A DNA stretch of 56,982 bases, from contig JSYX01000195.1 in NCBI GenBank assembly GCA_000787465.1, positions 1 through 56,982 on the forward strand, in the 5' to 3' direction. Under the pieces are notes generated by a model. It was not told the origin of the DNA. It saw only the letters and a list, made by a program, of their open reading frames with translations, and searched no databases. The position numbers were made by a program, and so were the translations under genes. This DNA is from Thermomucor indicae-seudaticae (Eukaryota; Mucoromycota; Mucoromycetes; Mucorales; Lichtheimiaceae). Below, piece by piece: positions 46,340 to 56,982 of this stretch. Positions within the stretch are counted from its first letter, which is position 1. Every line of letters begins with the position of its first letter.

Positions 46340-48219
46340 CTATTTCTTCTTGCCTGTTACTATAGTTTCCGTTAGTGCCATTGTCTCACACAACAGTGAT
46401 CGATATATACCATTGAACTAGACAAGCAAAAAAGGAAAGGTCGTCAATATACAAGAAAGAACCAGGCAGTTGGCAGTATCGACTCACCTTAAAGTACATG
46501 ATGTCGCCGTCCTCCACGACATAGTCTTTGCCCTTTGACATGTATTTACCACTTGCTCTCACTTGTGCTTCTGAGCCAAGTTGTCGTAAATCATTGTACT
46601 TCATGACCTCAGCCGATATAAATCCGCGTTCGAAATCGGTACTAATGTCAAGCCCTGTATAAGACCAGTCCGGGACAAAGACACGTGTTAACGACTTACT
46701 GAATGACGCCAGCTGCCTGAGGAGCTTTTGTTCCATCCTATATATAGACAGTTTAAGTATTATTAATCTGGTCTCACAGTTGGATTATATTGTAAAGTCG
46801 TACCCGCACAGTCCAAGCGCGAACCTCGTCCGGTCCGCATGTAAAGTAGTGGATTAATTGCAAAGACCTGTAACCTCCCAAGATAACACGGGGGAGTTGA
46901 GACTGGACGTTCAATTCAGCGAGATAGCTTGCAGATTCTTCAAAGCTCATTTCGGTCAACTTTTGGAAAGACGTCGATTAACACAGTCTCTTCTGCGCCA
47001 GAATAGTTTGGGGATACCTTTGATTCAAAAGCAACCGAAAGAGGGATAACAAGATCCCCTGGATTATTTTCATTGACCCACTCGTTGATCTTTGGCAGCC
47101 TTTGCAAAAGAGTTTCTGTACACTGAGCAAATCACCTTGCATACCATACGTTTCATCACTTACCAGGGATTGTTGTTGGTGCCTTGTATATAATCATCTT
47201 CACTTACGTTGCAGAGATAAACCATGGGTTTGGCAGTAAGCAGATGAAGCGAGTTGATCACATTGACCTCTGATGCGTCCCAATCGCCTTTGCGGACATC
47301 CTTGCCCTTTGCCATGAAACTAGCCACTTTTTCCACGATTGCCTTCAGGCGGGTTGAGATAGACTGAGCTTAATGGTGCATCCATTTTACTTTACCAGCT
47401 GCTCCTTTTTGCTAAGGCCTTGGTCTGGAAACCTGACAGCTCTTCCCAGATCCGATAGATGGCGTTCCAGCATCTCTTCATCCTTGAGTCTCAGTTCATC
47501 CTGGATAATTTCCAGGTCTCGCACGGGATCCACCGTATTTTCCACATGTGTCACGTCGTCGTTTTCAAACGCACGGACCAAGTGATAAATGGCATCCACG
47601 GATGCCACATTGGATAGAAACGCGTTGCCTAGGCCGGCGCCCTGAGCTGCTCCTCGCACTAAGCCGGCAATATCAAGGACAGTCAACTACATATATTACG
47701 TTGATATAGAGTTCGATTTCCGGCCTCCGTGGACCTTACATGAGCAGGGGTCTGTTTCTTTGGTTGGTAGGTCTTACAAAGCCAATCGAATCGTTCGTCA
47801 GGCACATGGACACGAGCCTCGGAGGGATCTGACCAAAGAGGGAAGGGTGAGCCAATATGGTACGTCCAACGATACAGCTTTTTCTTACCAATAGTGCAGA
47901 AAGGGTAGTTTTCTGCAGGTACACTGCTGTTGGTCAAAACATTAAACAAGGACGATTTGCTTGGAAACGCTCGATCGTGAGAACGTGGTCCTAGAGCGGA
48001 TTCTTTGGACAAGATGTCTTACCCAATGTTGGGTAAACCTACGATGCCCATTTTCAGGTTATTCGACGGACGACCTAGCAATGCAGGGGCTTCTTCGACC
48101 ACGCCTTTCCGTTTCGACTTTTTCGCCCATGCTGTCATTGAAGAGGAGAAACATGCTCTGGATCCCAGAGCCCGAGGCATACGTTGGACAATGGTTCGAT
48201 GACAGAGTGAACTTGCCAT
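46340..48219 (-). CDS. OLA1: OLA1/YchF-type Obg-like ATPase with N-terminal extension
   Basis: A TRAFAC-class, ATP-preferring P-loop NTPase that binds ribosomes. It is multi-exon on the minus strand. Exon 1 (48219 downward) has [20 protein letters not shown] and about 35 more residues before [14 protein letters not shown] (G1, across the first intron). Next come [27 protein letters not shown] (switch II/G3), [62 protein letters not shown] and the TGS domain ([20 protein letters not shown]). The last exon, 46417-46340, ends in TGKKK. The basic, Ser/Arg-rich leader suggests a mitochondrial form such as yeast YLF2 rather than the cytosolic paralogue. Internal exon borders around 46990-47390 were not all fixed. 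Confidence 0.9.
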
Positions 48220-49170
48220 GATTGATTAGAGAGCGGGCAAGCGGAACTACAGCGGGACAGAGGATGTCAGACTATTATCTTTGTTATGTAACAAGCTCTT
48301 CGCCGAGCGATGCGAGGGCGGGAGCTTACCACCGACCCACCGACGCGCATGCCCTTTGACCGCGCATTGAAGCGATGATTGTTAACATAGCCAATACCTT
48401 TTCTCGTCAAAGGTACGTTTTACTCCATGTAAATACGTGACAGTGACGGCCCACGAAGCCTACCAGCGCTTCGCTCCAGGGCCCGTGCGCTGTCATATAT
48501 TCACATGCAATAAACATAGATTTGATGAGAACGGACATTGGCTATGGTAATGTTGACTGCGCGAACTACAGAGGGAGGGATGGGCTAGTGCATGTCTGCG
48601 TTAGCGTTGGAGGGTTTGGGCGGTCTGGGTGGGCATGGTTCGGCCGTGGTCGGGTCGTGTGTGGTTCGGTTGGCACGAGTGGATGGTGAGTGCGTTCTAA
48701 GCTTTCCCCTCGCTTCGCTCGGGCGAGGAGCTTGTTTGTTTATGAAGGGTGAACTAGACGTAGATCATCCATTGAATTTGTGTATATTGTGGGAAGAACG
48801 CTTGGAACTGGTTGGTTTCCCATAACTGAATTCGCTAGAAATAACTATCCAGGGTAACGGTCGTGATAGGAGTACGTAGGTTACGGCCACTGTAGTCGTA
48901 TGGAACCCGTACAGTGATGTAACCTTATTGAAAGAAAGGATCCATGACGAAATCCTAGTTGTCAATAACTGCGCTTTGCAGGATACGAGTGATACGCGTT
49001 CGAAAGCTAACGATATGTGCGCACTTTAGCGTGCGGTTGATGCTACTTTTACCACAGTGTGGAGTCGACCGTGGTTGAGACATTTACAGGGGCGGACTTA
49101 CAGGCAATTTGGCCTCTCAAAATTTTGCGTGGCCAGGAAAACCTCCCAAACTTGTGCCTTCAGAATCGCC
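48220..49170. other. Intergenic region with GC-rich hairpins
   Basis: No gene is recognised. Two GC-rich inverted repeats share a GCTTCGCT loop. One is near 48425-48500, with GACAG and CTGTC outer arms and GGGCCC inside. The other is near 48705-48732, with CCTCGC and GCGAGG arms. A related sequence with a GCTTCGCTCC core lies near 682-713. These may be copies of a small hairpin element. Confidence 0.35.
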
Positions 49171-49464
49171 ATGAAGTTGAAACAGCTCAAAGTTAGACCA
49201 AAGAAAATAGTCGAAGCTACACCATGCGTGGTCCAAATGGGTGCTCTATTTGAGTGCTGGGCTGCTCAAGGAATCGACGATCAGCGATGTACAGCGGCTG
49301 CCAAAGCTTTACAACAATGCATGGCGAATCCGGTACTGATTGCTCGCGCCATTTAGAATGGCTGTGGAATGTGGAACTGACACTCCTGGCTGTCATAGGT
49401 CAAGAAAAACAGACAACAAAATACCATCAACTACCATTTGGCTCGTCTCAGCAAACAACTTTAA
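49171..49464 (+). CDS. MRP10: Mitochondrial ribosomal protein mS37 (MRP10/CHCHD1)
   Basis: A small twin-CX9C protein of the mitochondrial small subunit, imported by the Mia40 route. Exons 49171-49332 and 49405-49464 give 73 aa. It reads MKLKQLKVRPKK, then a first CX9C (CVVQMGALFEC), CW/AAQGIDDQR and a second CX9C (CTAAAKALQQC). After the intron comes the typical C-terminus NTINYHLARLSKQL. The intron acceptor is AAG (49402-49404). The frame is open further upstream to 49057, but the ATG at 49171 gives the family length. Confidence 0.9.
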
Positions 49465-49708
49465 TCGACCGACCACGCCCATTCTTCTTACTACACTCTC
49501 TTTCTCCCCGTTCGCCCATCATTAAAGGATAGCACGACTTTACAACAGACCGTTTCAAAATGTACAATTAATCGATGCTTGTCAAATCAACAATAGAGAT
49601 CCAAAACGTTGACCGCAGATCGTCATACTGAATTCAATGTCTGGGACGTAAAGGCATGACAGAATATATATATATTGAAGAGAATGAACAAAATAAAGCT
49701 ACAATTGT

Positions 49709-50413
49709 TTACTCTTCATCCTGCTCGGCGACCAGAGTCATGGCAATACGGTCCAAATCTCTTTGGCCGTCCTGAGTGATCTTACGGCCACTGGAAACGA
49801 AAGAAATATAAATATCATTGTCCTTGTATACATGTCCGCCATATCTTCTCCGTTGTAACTTACCCCTTCTTGTCCTTTTCCAAGACGCCAATCTTTTCAA
49901 GGGACTGAAGGACCTTACGGTTGACGGAACCGGAACCATCAACGTGGTGCGAGGGACGGCTGCCACGGTTCACACGACCACCGTGGATCTTGCACAGGGC
50001 ACCGACACCAACGCTCTTGCGAATGTAGATGTGACGAGCGACAGCAGCTAAAGTACATTACATGATCGATAGGTAGATCTGTTGTAATAATAATAATAAC
50101 AAACGGACTTACCGGCACGAATAAAGTACCAGTCGGGATCATAGGGAGCCAATTCCTTGTAGGTGCCAGTCTTGACAATGTCGACCCACTTGGGCACCTC
50201 GAGCTTACCGGTGCGCTTGAGGTAGGCAGCGTAGGCCTTGATGAACTCTGCATGTTGGAACGGAATGCGATTTAGTTTTGAATTCGAAAAAGTTTCGTAA
50301 ACAATGGAAATATTTTTGCTCCAATTCGACGAATGTACAAAGCTGAATGCGTGCTTTTAAAAAAGGAATAGCATACCGTGGGCGTTGACGTCCTTCACAG
50401 TAATACCAGGCAT
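49709..50413 (-). CDS. RPS19: 40S ribosomal protein eS19
   Basis: Ribosomal protein S19 of the small subunit. Four exons, 50413-50377, 50247-50113, 50047-49864 and 49790-49709, sum to 145 aa, the standard length. Conserved blocks: [89 protein letters not shown] and GQRDLDRIA. Its start lies 107 bp downstream of the stop of the next gene on the same strand, so promoter and leader are compact. Confidence 0.97.
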
Positions 50414-50520
50414 GACGGTTACAGAGATTGCAAAAGAGAGGGTCTTTTATGGGCGAGCTTAAACCGCTGATAAAAATTTTTTGCAGTAGGAGAGCGAGAG
50501 TCACACGAACCAGCTCTCTT

Positions 50521-51301
50521 TCACACATCTTCGTCGTCGTCTTCTTCCATGTAGATAGATAACGGTCCTGCTAGTATTGGCTCAAAGTCAGGTTCCAGTG
50601 GTACAATACCATCGACGGGAGGGGTCGTGCTTTCAGCAGACTAAAAGAACAGCTTTGTGTGTGATCCGGGAAACGCGACCTGTCTTTCCTCTTTCTTTTT
50701 TACCTTTCTCTTTTTCTGTGGTCGTAAAACCAAGTGACACCGTAAACCAACCAGCTTTTGTTCAATGACATCGTATACTTTTGGATCAATACTGCTCAAC
50801 TACAGGCTGGCATCCATGAGTCCAACAAGAGCCCCCCACTCTGCAAAAGAAGACAAGCTAATTCACCTTCATGAAACGCTGTGCGTCACAACCCAAAACA
50901 GGCTCAAGCGCTTTATCGTAGGCTTTGATGGCCTGAATACTATCCGTGTCATCCTGACAAATGTACAGGTCGAGTTTGTAGGTTGCTTTGCAGTCCTGAA
51001 CACGATCGTTACATTTGTCGCACCAGAGTACATCGGTCGTTTTGTCTTTGTAAATGTGCGCAATTGTCGTGACTTTGCCCGAGCATTTCGCACATGTGCG
51101 GAAGATTAAAGACTGCGATTGGACTTGTATGATGGTGGCGTTGGAAATGACACGGGACATTTCCAAAAGACTTGCAAACGTGTGACGCTTTCCTTCTGGT
51201 TTTTTGGCTGGGTTTTCGCTGTGATGAGTTTGCTGTAAAAGGATACAGGATTTCGCGTTTTGTACAGATCAAATATGCGTATTCAAAGACACGTGCATCA
51301 T
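50521..51301 (-). CDS. Small RPA70 C-terminal-like zinc-ribbon/OB-fold protein
   Basis: Exons 51301-51293 (9 nt), 51232-50867, 50799-50704 and 50640-50521 sum to 196 aa. The core resembles DNA-binding domain C of RPA70: SRVISNATIIQVQSQSL, a four-Cys zinc ribbon (TCAKCSGKVT and WCDKCNDRV), then ATYKLDLYICQDDTDSIQA and LGCDAQRFMKLSSIDPKVY. Unlike RPA70 there are no other OB domains; a basic PQKKRK patch and an acidic EEDDDEDV tail follow. A TATA-like TATAAAAAAA lies about 60 bp upstream. Relatives could include RPA-like or telomere/shieldin OB proteins; I cannot choose. The 67-nt intron ending at TAG 50801-50800 avoids an in-frame stop and restores the conserved FMKL. Confidence 0.7.
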
Positions 51302-51614
51302 TTAGCATCCACTTCGAGTAAGGAAAAGGCCTTACCCAGTATGCTATCAACCCGTTTTTTTATACACGAGCAAATCTTTCGCAAAGCAAAGTAATGCAAA
51401 ATTACAGAAAAACTTTGATCATGCTATAAAAAGAAACCACACCCTTTTATACGGCACGACGTTAATGAGTCAACCTTGCTAAATACCCTTAAGCTGCAGG
51501 ATCACAGCCGGCTCGAGAAATAGATTACTGTTTCAGGCCCTGACGCCACTTATTGAACCTCCGCAAACTTTTTTTTCTTTTTTGGGATCGAACTCTGCAA
51601 AAGTTTTGATCGTT

Positions 51615-54600
51615 ATGCCAGCGAAGAAAAGCGCGAAAAAGGCTGCTTCGGCCAATTCGAAGAAGGCTGTTAAGCCAAACTCGGCCTTGAAACAGAAGTC
51701 AGGAAAGAAAAAGATTAATGGGCAGTATGGAAAAGACGTAAAGGTTCGTCCCGCTCTCTCATTCTGTTTGATCGTGATCGATCTGATCCAACTTGTGCTT
51801 TTAGGAAATTCCTGATTACGTCCCCGTGCCAGAGAGCGTGGCAGCTGACGATATCGAAATCTCGGAGGAGGATCTGGAGTTTTTTAGCGAAAATAAACAA
51901 TTCGGCAACTTTTTGAGCTCGCTGGATTCCAAGGAACTGACAAAGTAAGTGGCTATTTGCAACGAGGAACCACGTCAGCTAATCACAATTTTCAGGAATG
52001 AGGCCAAGTTAAAGAAGCCACGGTTTCCTCAGCCTTCTAAACCAAAGGAGCCCGAACCCGTGGATGCTTCATCTTCAGACGAGGAAGATTATGATTATGA
52101 CGAAGACGCCCTTAAAGCAAAGGAGCCCGCATCTGTGGATGCTTCATCTTCAGACGAGGAAGATTATGATTATGACGAAGACGTCCAAGTTGATATGGCT
52201 AGTTCGTCAGGTGAAGACGAAGTGGAAGAGGAAGAGGACGACGAAGTCATGGATATGGACAGTGACATTATGGAGAGTGAGAATGAGGAAGAGGAGTTAG
52301 AAGAAGAGGACATAGACCAAGCGCCCGCACGAAAGAAACAAAGAGTACAAAAGTACGACTCGGACGAAGAAGCAGACTATGAAAAGGTTCCGCGAAAAGT
52401 AGCCGATGAATGGGCGAAGAAGGAGCGGCCAGCAAAACTTCCAATTAAACTGCCAAGTGGAAGGATAGCTCAAGTGGAGCATGAGTCAGCGGATGAGCAA
52501 GTGGAATCTGCCAGCGAAAATGAGCAAGAAGAATCTGCTTCGGTTGAGGAACAGCCCCCGGAAACGGAAGAGAAGGTGGAAGAAGAACCAGCACCAAAAC
52601 TGACGAAAAAACAATATATTCTGTCGAAAAAGGAAGAGCTTGCGAAGGTGGCATCCGAAATTCAAGAGAACCCTGAAGATAACGTAAGATGATCAAGCGA
52701 CCCGGACCGTTGGATTGAAGCTAATATCCGCGATAGATCAATCAATGCAAGACTTTACGCAACATGTACAATGACGAGAATCTGACAGTAAAGAAACTTG
52801 CTCTACTTACCCAGCTTGCCGTGTTCAGAGATATCATACCCGGGTAAGTCCTAAAGCGGGCTTTGCATTGTACTGTACTAACACATGATTACAGATACCG
52901 TATTCGCCAACTCACGGAAAAAGAAGAGGCCGTCAAAGTTTCAAAGGAAGTTCGAAAATTGCGAGATTATGAAAAGGCATTGCTTCATCACTATGAGCTG
53001 TACCTGAAAGACTTGGAACAACTAGCGAAACGTACGTGTAGTCAACAACGATCTTTGAGGGATGTAAAGCTTCGACTCATACAACCTGTCTATAGAGAAG
53101 AAGAAAACGGATGCGGACGAGTCATTAGCGCTAATTGCAGTCCGTTGTCTCTGTGAACTTTTGACCACCAAAACCCACTTTAACTTTCGGCTTAATATCA
53201 TGGCTTGTGTGGTGACACGGATGAGTACTATGCGTTGGAATGAGGTGAGGGAATTATATATCGCTCTGCCTATAGGCAGGATATCCTAACATAAATGTAG
53301 ATAGCTGATACGTGCTGCAAAGCAATCATCAACGTTTTCGAGAACGACGAGTTGGGTCGGACGTCTTTGGATGCAGTAATAATGATAACGCGCATGGTAA
53401 AATCCAAAAATTATGCTGTGCACGAAAACGTGATCAATACCTTCCTTCACTTGCGGCTGAGAGACGAGTTACCACCCGTCGCCAGTCAAGCATCAAAAGA
53501 TACGGAAAAACAGCGTGGAGCTAAACGCAAGAAGCAGTTTTTGAACAAGAAGGCGCGTAAGGCCTTGAAGGAAACCAAAGAGATTGAAAAGGAGTTCAAG
53601 GAAGCAGAGGCTGTGGTGGACAAGGAGGAGAAGGAGAAACATGTAACTATAACGCCTCAAGGCCTACAGCTTAGGACTTACTGACATTCTGTATCATAGC
53701 ATACAGAGACTCTCAAGCTCATCTTTGCGTTTTACTTCCGGATATTGAAGAAGCAAATGACATCCCCGTTACTACCAGCTGTTTTACATGGCCTCGCCAA
53801 GTAAGTTAAGGAGTCTTGACTTGGTAGCAGGGATCAACTAACTGGTACACATATGACGTAGATTCGCGCATCTGATTAACGTCGATTTCTTTGACGATCT
53901 TTTGAACGCACTCAAAACTGTTTTGGATACCCTTGATGGCAAAAGCAATCACGAAAACACACGGAAGCGGTTACTTTGCGTTATAACAGCGTTTGAATTG
54001 CTGTCTGGTCAAGGTTAGATATCTTAAAGCAGCAAACACGTAACAGAGATGCTAACTTTATATTATAGCTGAGACTCTGGATTATGACCTCAAAGACTAT
54101 TACGGACAAGTTTACAGCATGCTGTTCGAAGCCGCATTCCATTCCATGATGGAAGAAACACCTAACTCTGAGCAGGCATCAGAGAGCGAAATGTTGCTTC
54201 GTTGTTTAGAGCTGATGTTTATCAAAAAGCGGAAGGTGAGCATTTCGAAGTAGAAATAAAGGGAAATCAGCGGTCTAACATTGTTGAAAACAGGTACCTA
54301 TTGATCGAATTGCAGCATTCATCAAGCGGTTCTGTATAGTGTCCTTGAACATGCCTAGCAAGACTGCTGCAAATTGTCTCCAGATCATCCAACGTTTGAT
54401 GGCTGTAAGCGCTTAGGAAAACGAGGCAGATCAGGGTGCTGCGTGATGCTAAACCACTGAGCTAGAAAGAACACCGGTTAGACGCATTGACACAGTCGGA
54501 GGACAGAGCAGTGAGTGGTGTGTACATGCCATATCTGCAAGATCCAGATTTGTGTAATCCATTTGGCACAAGCTTGTACGAGCTTTTCCTTCTGAAGGTA

Positions 54601-54730
54601 AGAAACGCATTGATCGGGACGGTGTTATTATTCCGAGATTTAATATGGCATGCGTGTTATACAGGATCACTATGACCCTAGTGTCAGAGCGATCGCTCAA
54701 TTGATACAGCAGCCTCCGGAAACCTCTTGA
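51615..54730 (+). CDS. NOC3: Nucleolar complex protein 3 (60S biogenesis)
   Basis: NOC3 works with NOC2 in export of pre-60S particles and has also been linked to replication licensing. About 12 exons; the first are 51615-51743, 51805-51944, 51996-52683 and from 52737. After a Lys/Ala-rich start and a long acidic region with a 25-residue duplication come [77 protein letters not shown] and [14 protein letters not shown]. The C-terminal CBF/NOC domain has [20 protein letters not shown] then [14 protein letters not shown]. The stop is at 54728-54730. All family blocks are in order and the gene looks intact. Confidence 0.93.
52043..52183 (+). repeat. 75-bp tandem duplication inside NOC3
   Basis: A 66-nt block beginning CAAAGGAGCCCG is present at 52043-52108 and again at 52118-52183, with a period of 75 bp (25 codons). 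The copies differ only in the six bases GAACCC versus GCATCT. It duplicates the acidic [15 protein letters not shown] segment in frame. High identity suggests a recent event. Confidence 0.9.
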
Positions 54731-54998
54731 ATCTAGCATCTTCAAATGTATTAATCCTTCCTTTTGGGACTGCATTCTTGTAATTCTTTATTGTTTAGCA
54801 CATTTCTGCTCGAGAACCACACATAAAGCTGCTTTGTATATCTTGGTCTTTTGACAGACGCTGTCGACGGTCACTAAACATCTACCAGATCCATTATTGT
54901 CAAAGTTGAGCGCCGTGTTTAAGCATGCTACCCTTTGAAACGTTTATTTTGATCCGAAACTGCCAACAAAAATTCTGCGTACCTTTTCTGTTTACGCG

Positions 54999-56853
54999 AT
55001 GAGTCTTGGAATAACTCGACGGCTGTTATTGCGGCATGTCGCGTCTATCCGTCCGCTATGCACTAGTAGCATTGTTCGACGACATTCTCCTCTAGACAGC
55101 CCTCCGTTGACAGTATTTAAACCACTACAGGCACTCGCGCCAACGTTTTATGGAAAGGGCGAAGACATTACGCCACTCTATGAACCGCGCGACTTCTATT
55201 CCGAGCTAAAAGTAAATTGTGATAACAAAGTCTGACAAGTGCCTTTCCGTAATGTGTTGCATTTTGTACAGAAACGTATATTATCGGCCAAGGAACGGAT
55301 TTTCATTGCTGCACTTTACATTGGGCAATCGGAAAAGGAGTTGGTAATTGGGGATTTCTCATTGCAGAAACGAGCACGACGCTGACCTGGTGATGACTCA
55401 GGTGGATACGCTGTCTACAGCACTCGAGCGCAACAAGGGGCTCCAAGTGAATATCCTTATTGACTGTCTGCGGGGCACGCGGCAATCACCCAAGGGAGAA
55501 AGTTCAGCGACACTCTTGTTGGATTTGGTCAAACGATTTCCAGACCAAGTAGATATTGCGCTGTATCATACGCCTGATTTACGAGGGGTCTTGAAAAAGA
55601 CGTTGCCGCAACGGTTCAACGAAGGGATCGGGTTGATGCACTTGAAGATTTATGGGTTTGATGACGCGGTGATATTGAGCGGGTAAGTAGTCAATAAAGC
55701 GGCAGACTGCATGGATATACAGAGAGGCTCAGTTGAAAAAGCATAGGGCCAATCTGAGCCATGACTATTTCACCAACCGTCAAGACCGATATATCATTTT
55801 CGAGCGAAACAAGGCGCTTGCTTCGTATTACCATGAGCTCCTTTGCGCGGTTCAGTCCTTCTCGTATCGATTAAAAACGTCTTCTTCCAGCAGATGGCCG
55901 TACGATCTTGTGATGGCAGAGGGTACACCGGATCCTGTGCAACACAGCAAGCAGTTTAAGGCACATGTCCATGACCGGCTGGTCCGGTTTATCCAGCGCT
56001 CTATGCAGAGAGAGGAAACGCTAGAGATAGAAGGAGGTGATACGGCACTGCTCCCGGTGATCCAAATGGGTCCGTTCAAGATACGTCAGGACGAAGAGAC
56101 CACGCTAGAGCTTTTGAGGATCGCTCATCAGCATACCATGGAAAACAAGTGGACAATTCATCTTACGTCTGGATACTTTAACTTTACGGACCAGTACAAG
56201 TCCTTTATCCTAAAGACAGATGCACGCTTCAAGTTTCTAACAGCGTCGCCAGAGGTAACGAGAGAACGACACAAATCCTTGATTTCTCATTACCCCCTAA
56301 TACCTGTAACAGGCTAATGGCTTCTTTAACTCCCGGGGAGTCTCACGGTATCTTCCGCCTGCCTACACATGGATTGAGAAGCAGTTTTACAAGCAAGTCT
56401 TGCGATCGGGTCGTCAAGAGGATATTACCATCGAAGAGTACAAGCGTCCTGGATGGACTTATCATGCCAAAGGTGAGTTAGTCGCCGTAAAGTACATGCT
56501 GTTCCTAGAATATAACATATCAGAAAGGTCTTTGGGTTTCGTTACCTGGAGAGACGCATCCTGTGCTGACAATGATTGGATCACCGAATTTTGGCCATCG
56601 ATCGAGTGAACGAGATTTAGAGGCGCAAGCCGTGGTTATCACAAGCAATGACAGACTGAGAGAATCCTTGCACAAGGTGATAACATGTAGCTATCAGCTT
56701 GCCTAGAGGGTATTAACGAGTGCGGTGGATTAGGAAGTGGAACGGTTACACAATTACTCAGAGCTTGTGTCCAATGCGACGTTTGCTGATCAAGAACGCG
56801 TGGTGCCATATGGAGTGCGACTGGCGACCAAGTTGATCAAGACCATGCTCTAA
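54999..56853 (+). CDS. PGS1: Mitochondrial phosphatidylglycerophosphate synthase
   Basis: Makes PGP from CDP-diacylglycerol and glycerol-3-phosphate in the mitochondrial inner membrane, the first committed step to cardiolipin. Exons 54999-55211, 55272-55343, 55402-55682, 55747-56254, 56313-56472, 56528-56676 and 56734-56853 sum to exactly 500 aa. The N-terminus (MSLGITRRLLLRHVASIRPL) is a good presequence. It has phospholipase-D-type HKD motifs: first HLKIYGFDDAVILSGANLSH, second YHAKG with IGSPNFGHRS. IFIAALYIGQ, NILIDCLRGTRQSPKGESSA and SGYFNFTDQYK are further family blocks. Intact. Confidence 0.95.
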
Positions 56854-56982
56854 TTTTTGTAGCTGGGCAGAAAAGAAAACTGAATTGTTATTGACATGGC
56901 TACTACAGGATTTCTACAAGGTTTTCGCATAAATGTGTATGACAGTTTGCAGTTGCAGAACATAGAATTTTGCGTTATGTGC

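Noticed and set aside
50799..50867. In-frame TAG in the RPA-like gene as a possible readthrough or recoded stop
   Set aside because: A 67-nt intron ending exactly at this TAG removes it, keeps phase and restores the conserved FMKL junction.
54433..54475. tRNA-like A-box (TAGCTCAGTGG on the minus strand)
   Set aside because: It lies inside a NOC3 intron, has no B-box or T-arm and no cloverleaf. The GAGCTAG end is the splice acceptor needed for the NOC3 frame.

Overview
This window is nuclear DNA of a filamentous fungus, most likely an early-diverging (Mucoromycota-like) lineage. The genes are eukaryotic and intron-dense. Introns are short (about 50-85 nt) with GTAAGT-type donors, and an unusual number of acceptors end in AAG. 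Fungal markers are a Zn2Cys6 transcription factor, DUF3020, a SUR7/PalI tetraspan and PEX14. There is no operon structure, rRNA, convincing tRNA or CRISPR. I could not run homology searches. Products come from reading conserved motifs, and exon borders come from splice signals plus reading-frame closure; for many genes the exon sum closes exactly to whole codons.

Layout. 0-2.3 kb: no secure gene, but a cluster of TATGCGAT octamers. 2.4-4.5 kb: sphingosine-1-phosphate lyase (+). 4.6-5.6 kb: short-chain dehydrogenase (-). 6.2-7.3 kb: PEX14 (+). 7.6-12.4 kb: NRDE2 (-). 12.4-14.4 kb: no gene seen. 14.4-16.4 kb: Era-type GTPase (+), convergent with an intronless SH3/EH-domain protein (-) at 16.4-18.1 kb. 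19.4-20.2 kb: SUR7/PalI-like membrane protein (+). 20.8-22.2 kb: ZGPAT-like G-patch protein (+). 22.3-23.9 kb: GlcNAc-6-phosphate deacetylase (-). 24.6-25.6 kb: unresolved coding sequence. 26.4-28.9 kb: an amino-acid/GABA-type permease pseudogene (+). 29.0-32.4 kb: Zn2Cys6 regulator (-). 34.0-35.3 kb: FHA/G-patch protein (-), divergent from a NUDT15-like Nudix hydrolase (+). About 36.0-36.4 kb: a possible TnpB/Fanzor-like zinc-ribbon fragment (-). 36.8-38.1 kb: DUF3020 protein (+). 38.3-39.2 kb: UBX-domain protein (-). 40.2-42.75 kb: glutamate-carboxypeptidase-II-like M28 peptidase (+). 42.8-44.9 kb: nothing convincing. 44.9-45.7 kb: frame-broken coding remnant (-). 46.3-48.2 kb: OLA1/YchF ATPase with an N-terminal extension (-). 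49.2-49.5 kb: mS37/MRP10 (+). 49.7-50.4 kb: ribosomal protein eS19 (-). 50.5-51.3 kb: small RPA-like zinc/OB protein (-). 51.6-54.7 kb: NOC3 (+). 55.0-56.85 kb: PGS1 phosphatidylglycerophosphate synthase (+).

The genes are mostly housekeeping and do not form one pathway. Loose themes are ribosome biogenesis and translation (Era, NOC3, eS19, mS37, OLA1), mitochondrial lipid and translation (PGS1, mS37, Era), nuclear RNA and DNA factors (NRDE2, ZGPAT, FHA/G-patch, RPA-like) and membrane traffic (SH3/EH, UBX, SUR7-like). I found no dedicated novel multi-gene system. The most notable signals are the permease pseudogene (three in-frame TAG codons plus a frameshift, with otherwise intact splicing), the octamer cluster upstream of the S1P lyase gene, the SH3-to-EH architecture, the small RPA-like protein and two candidate decayed elements.
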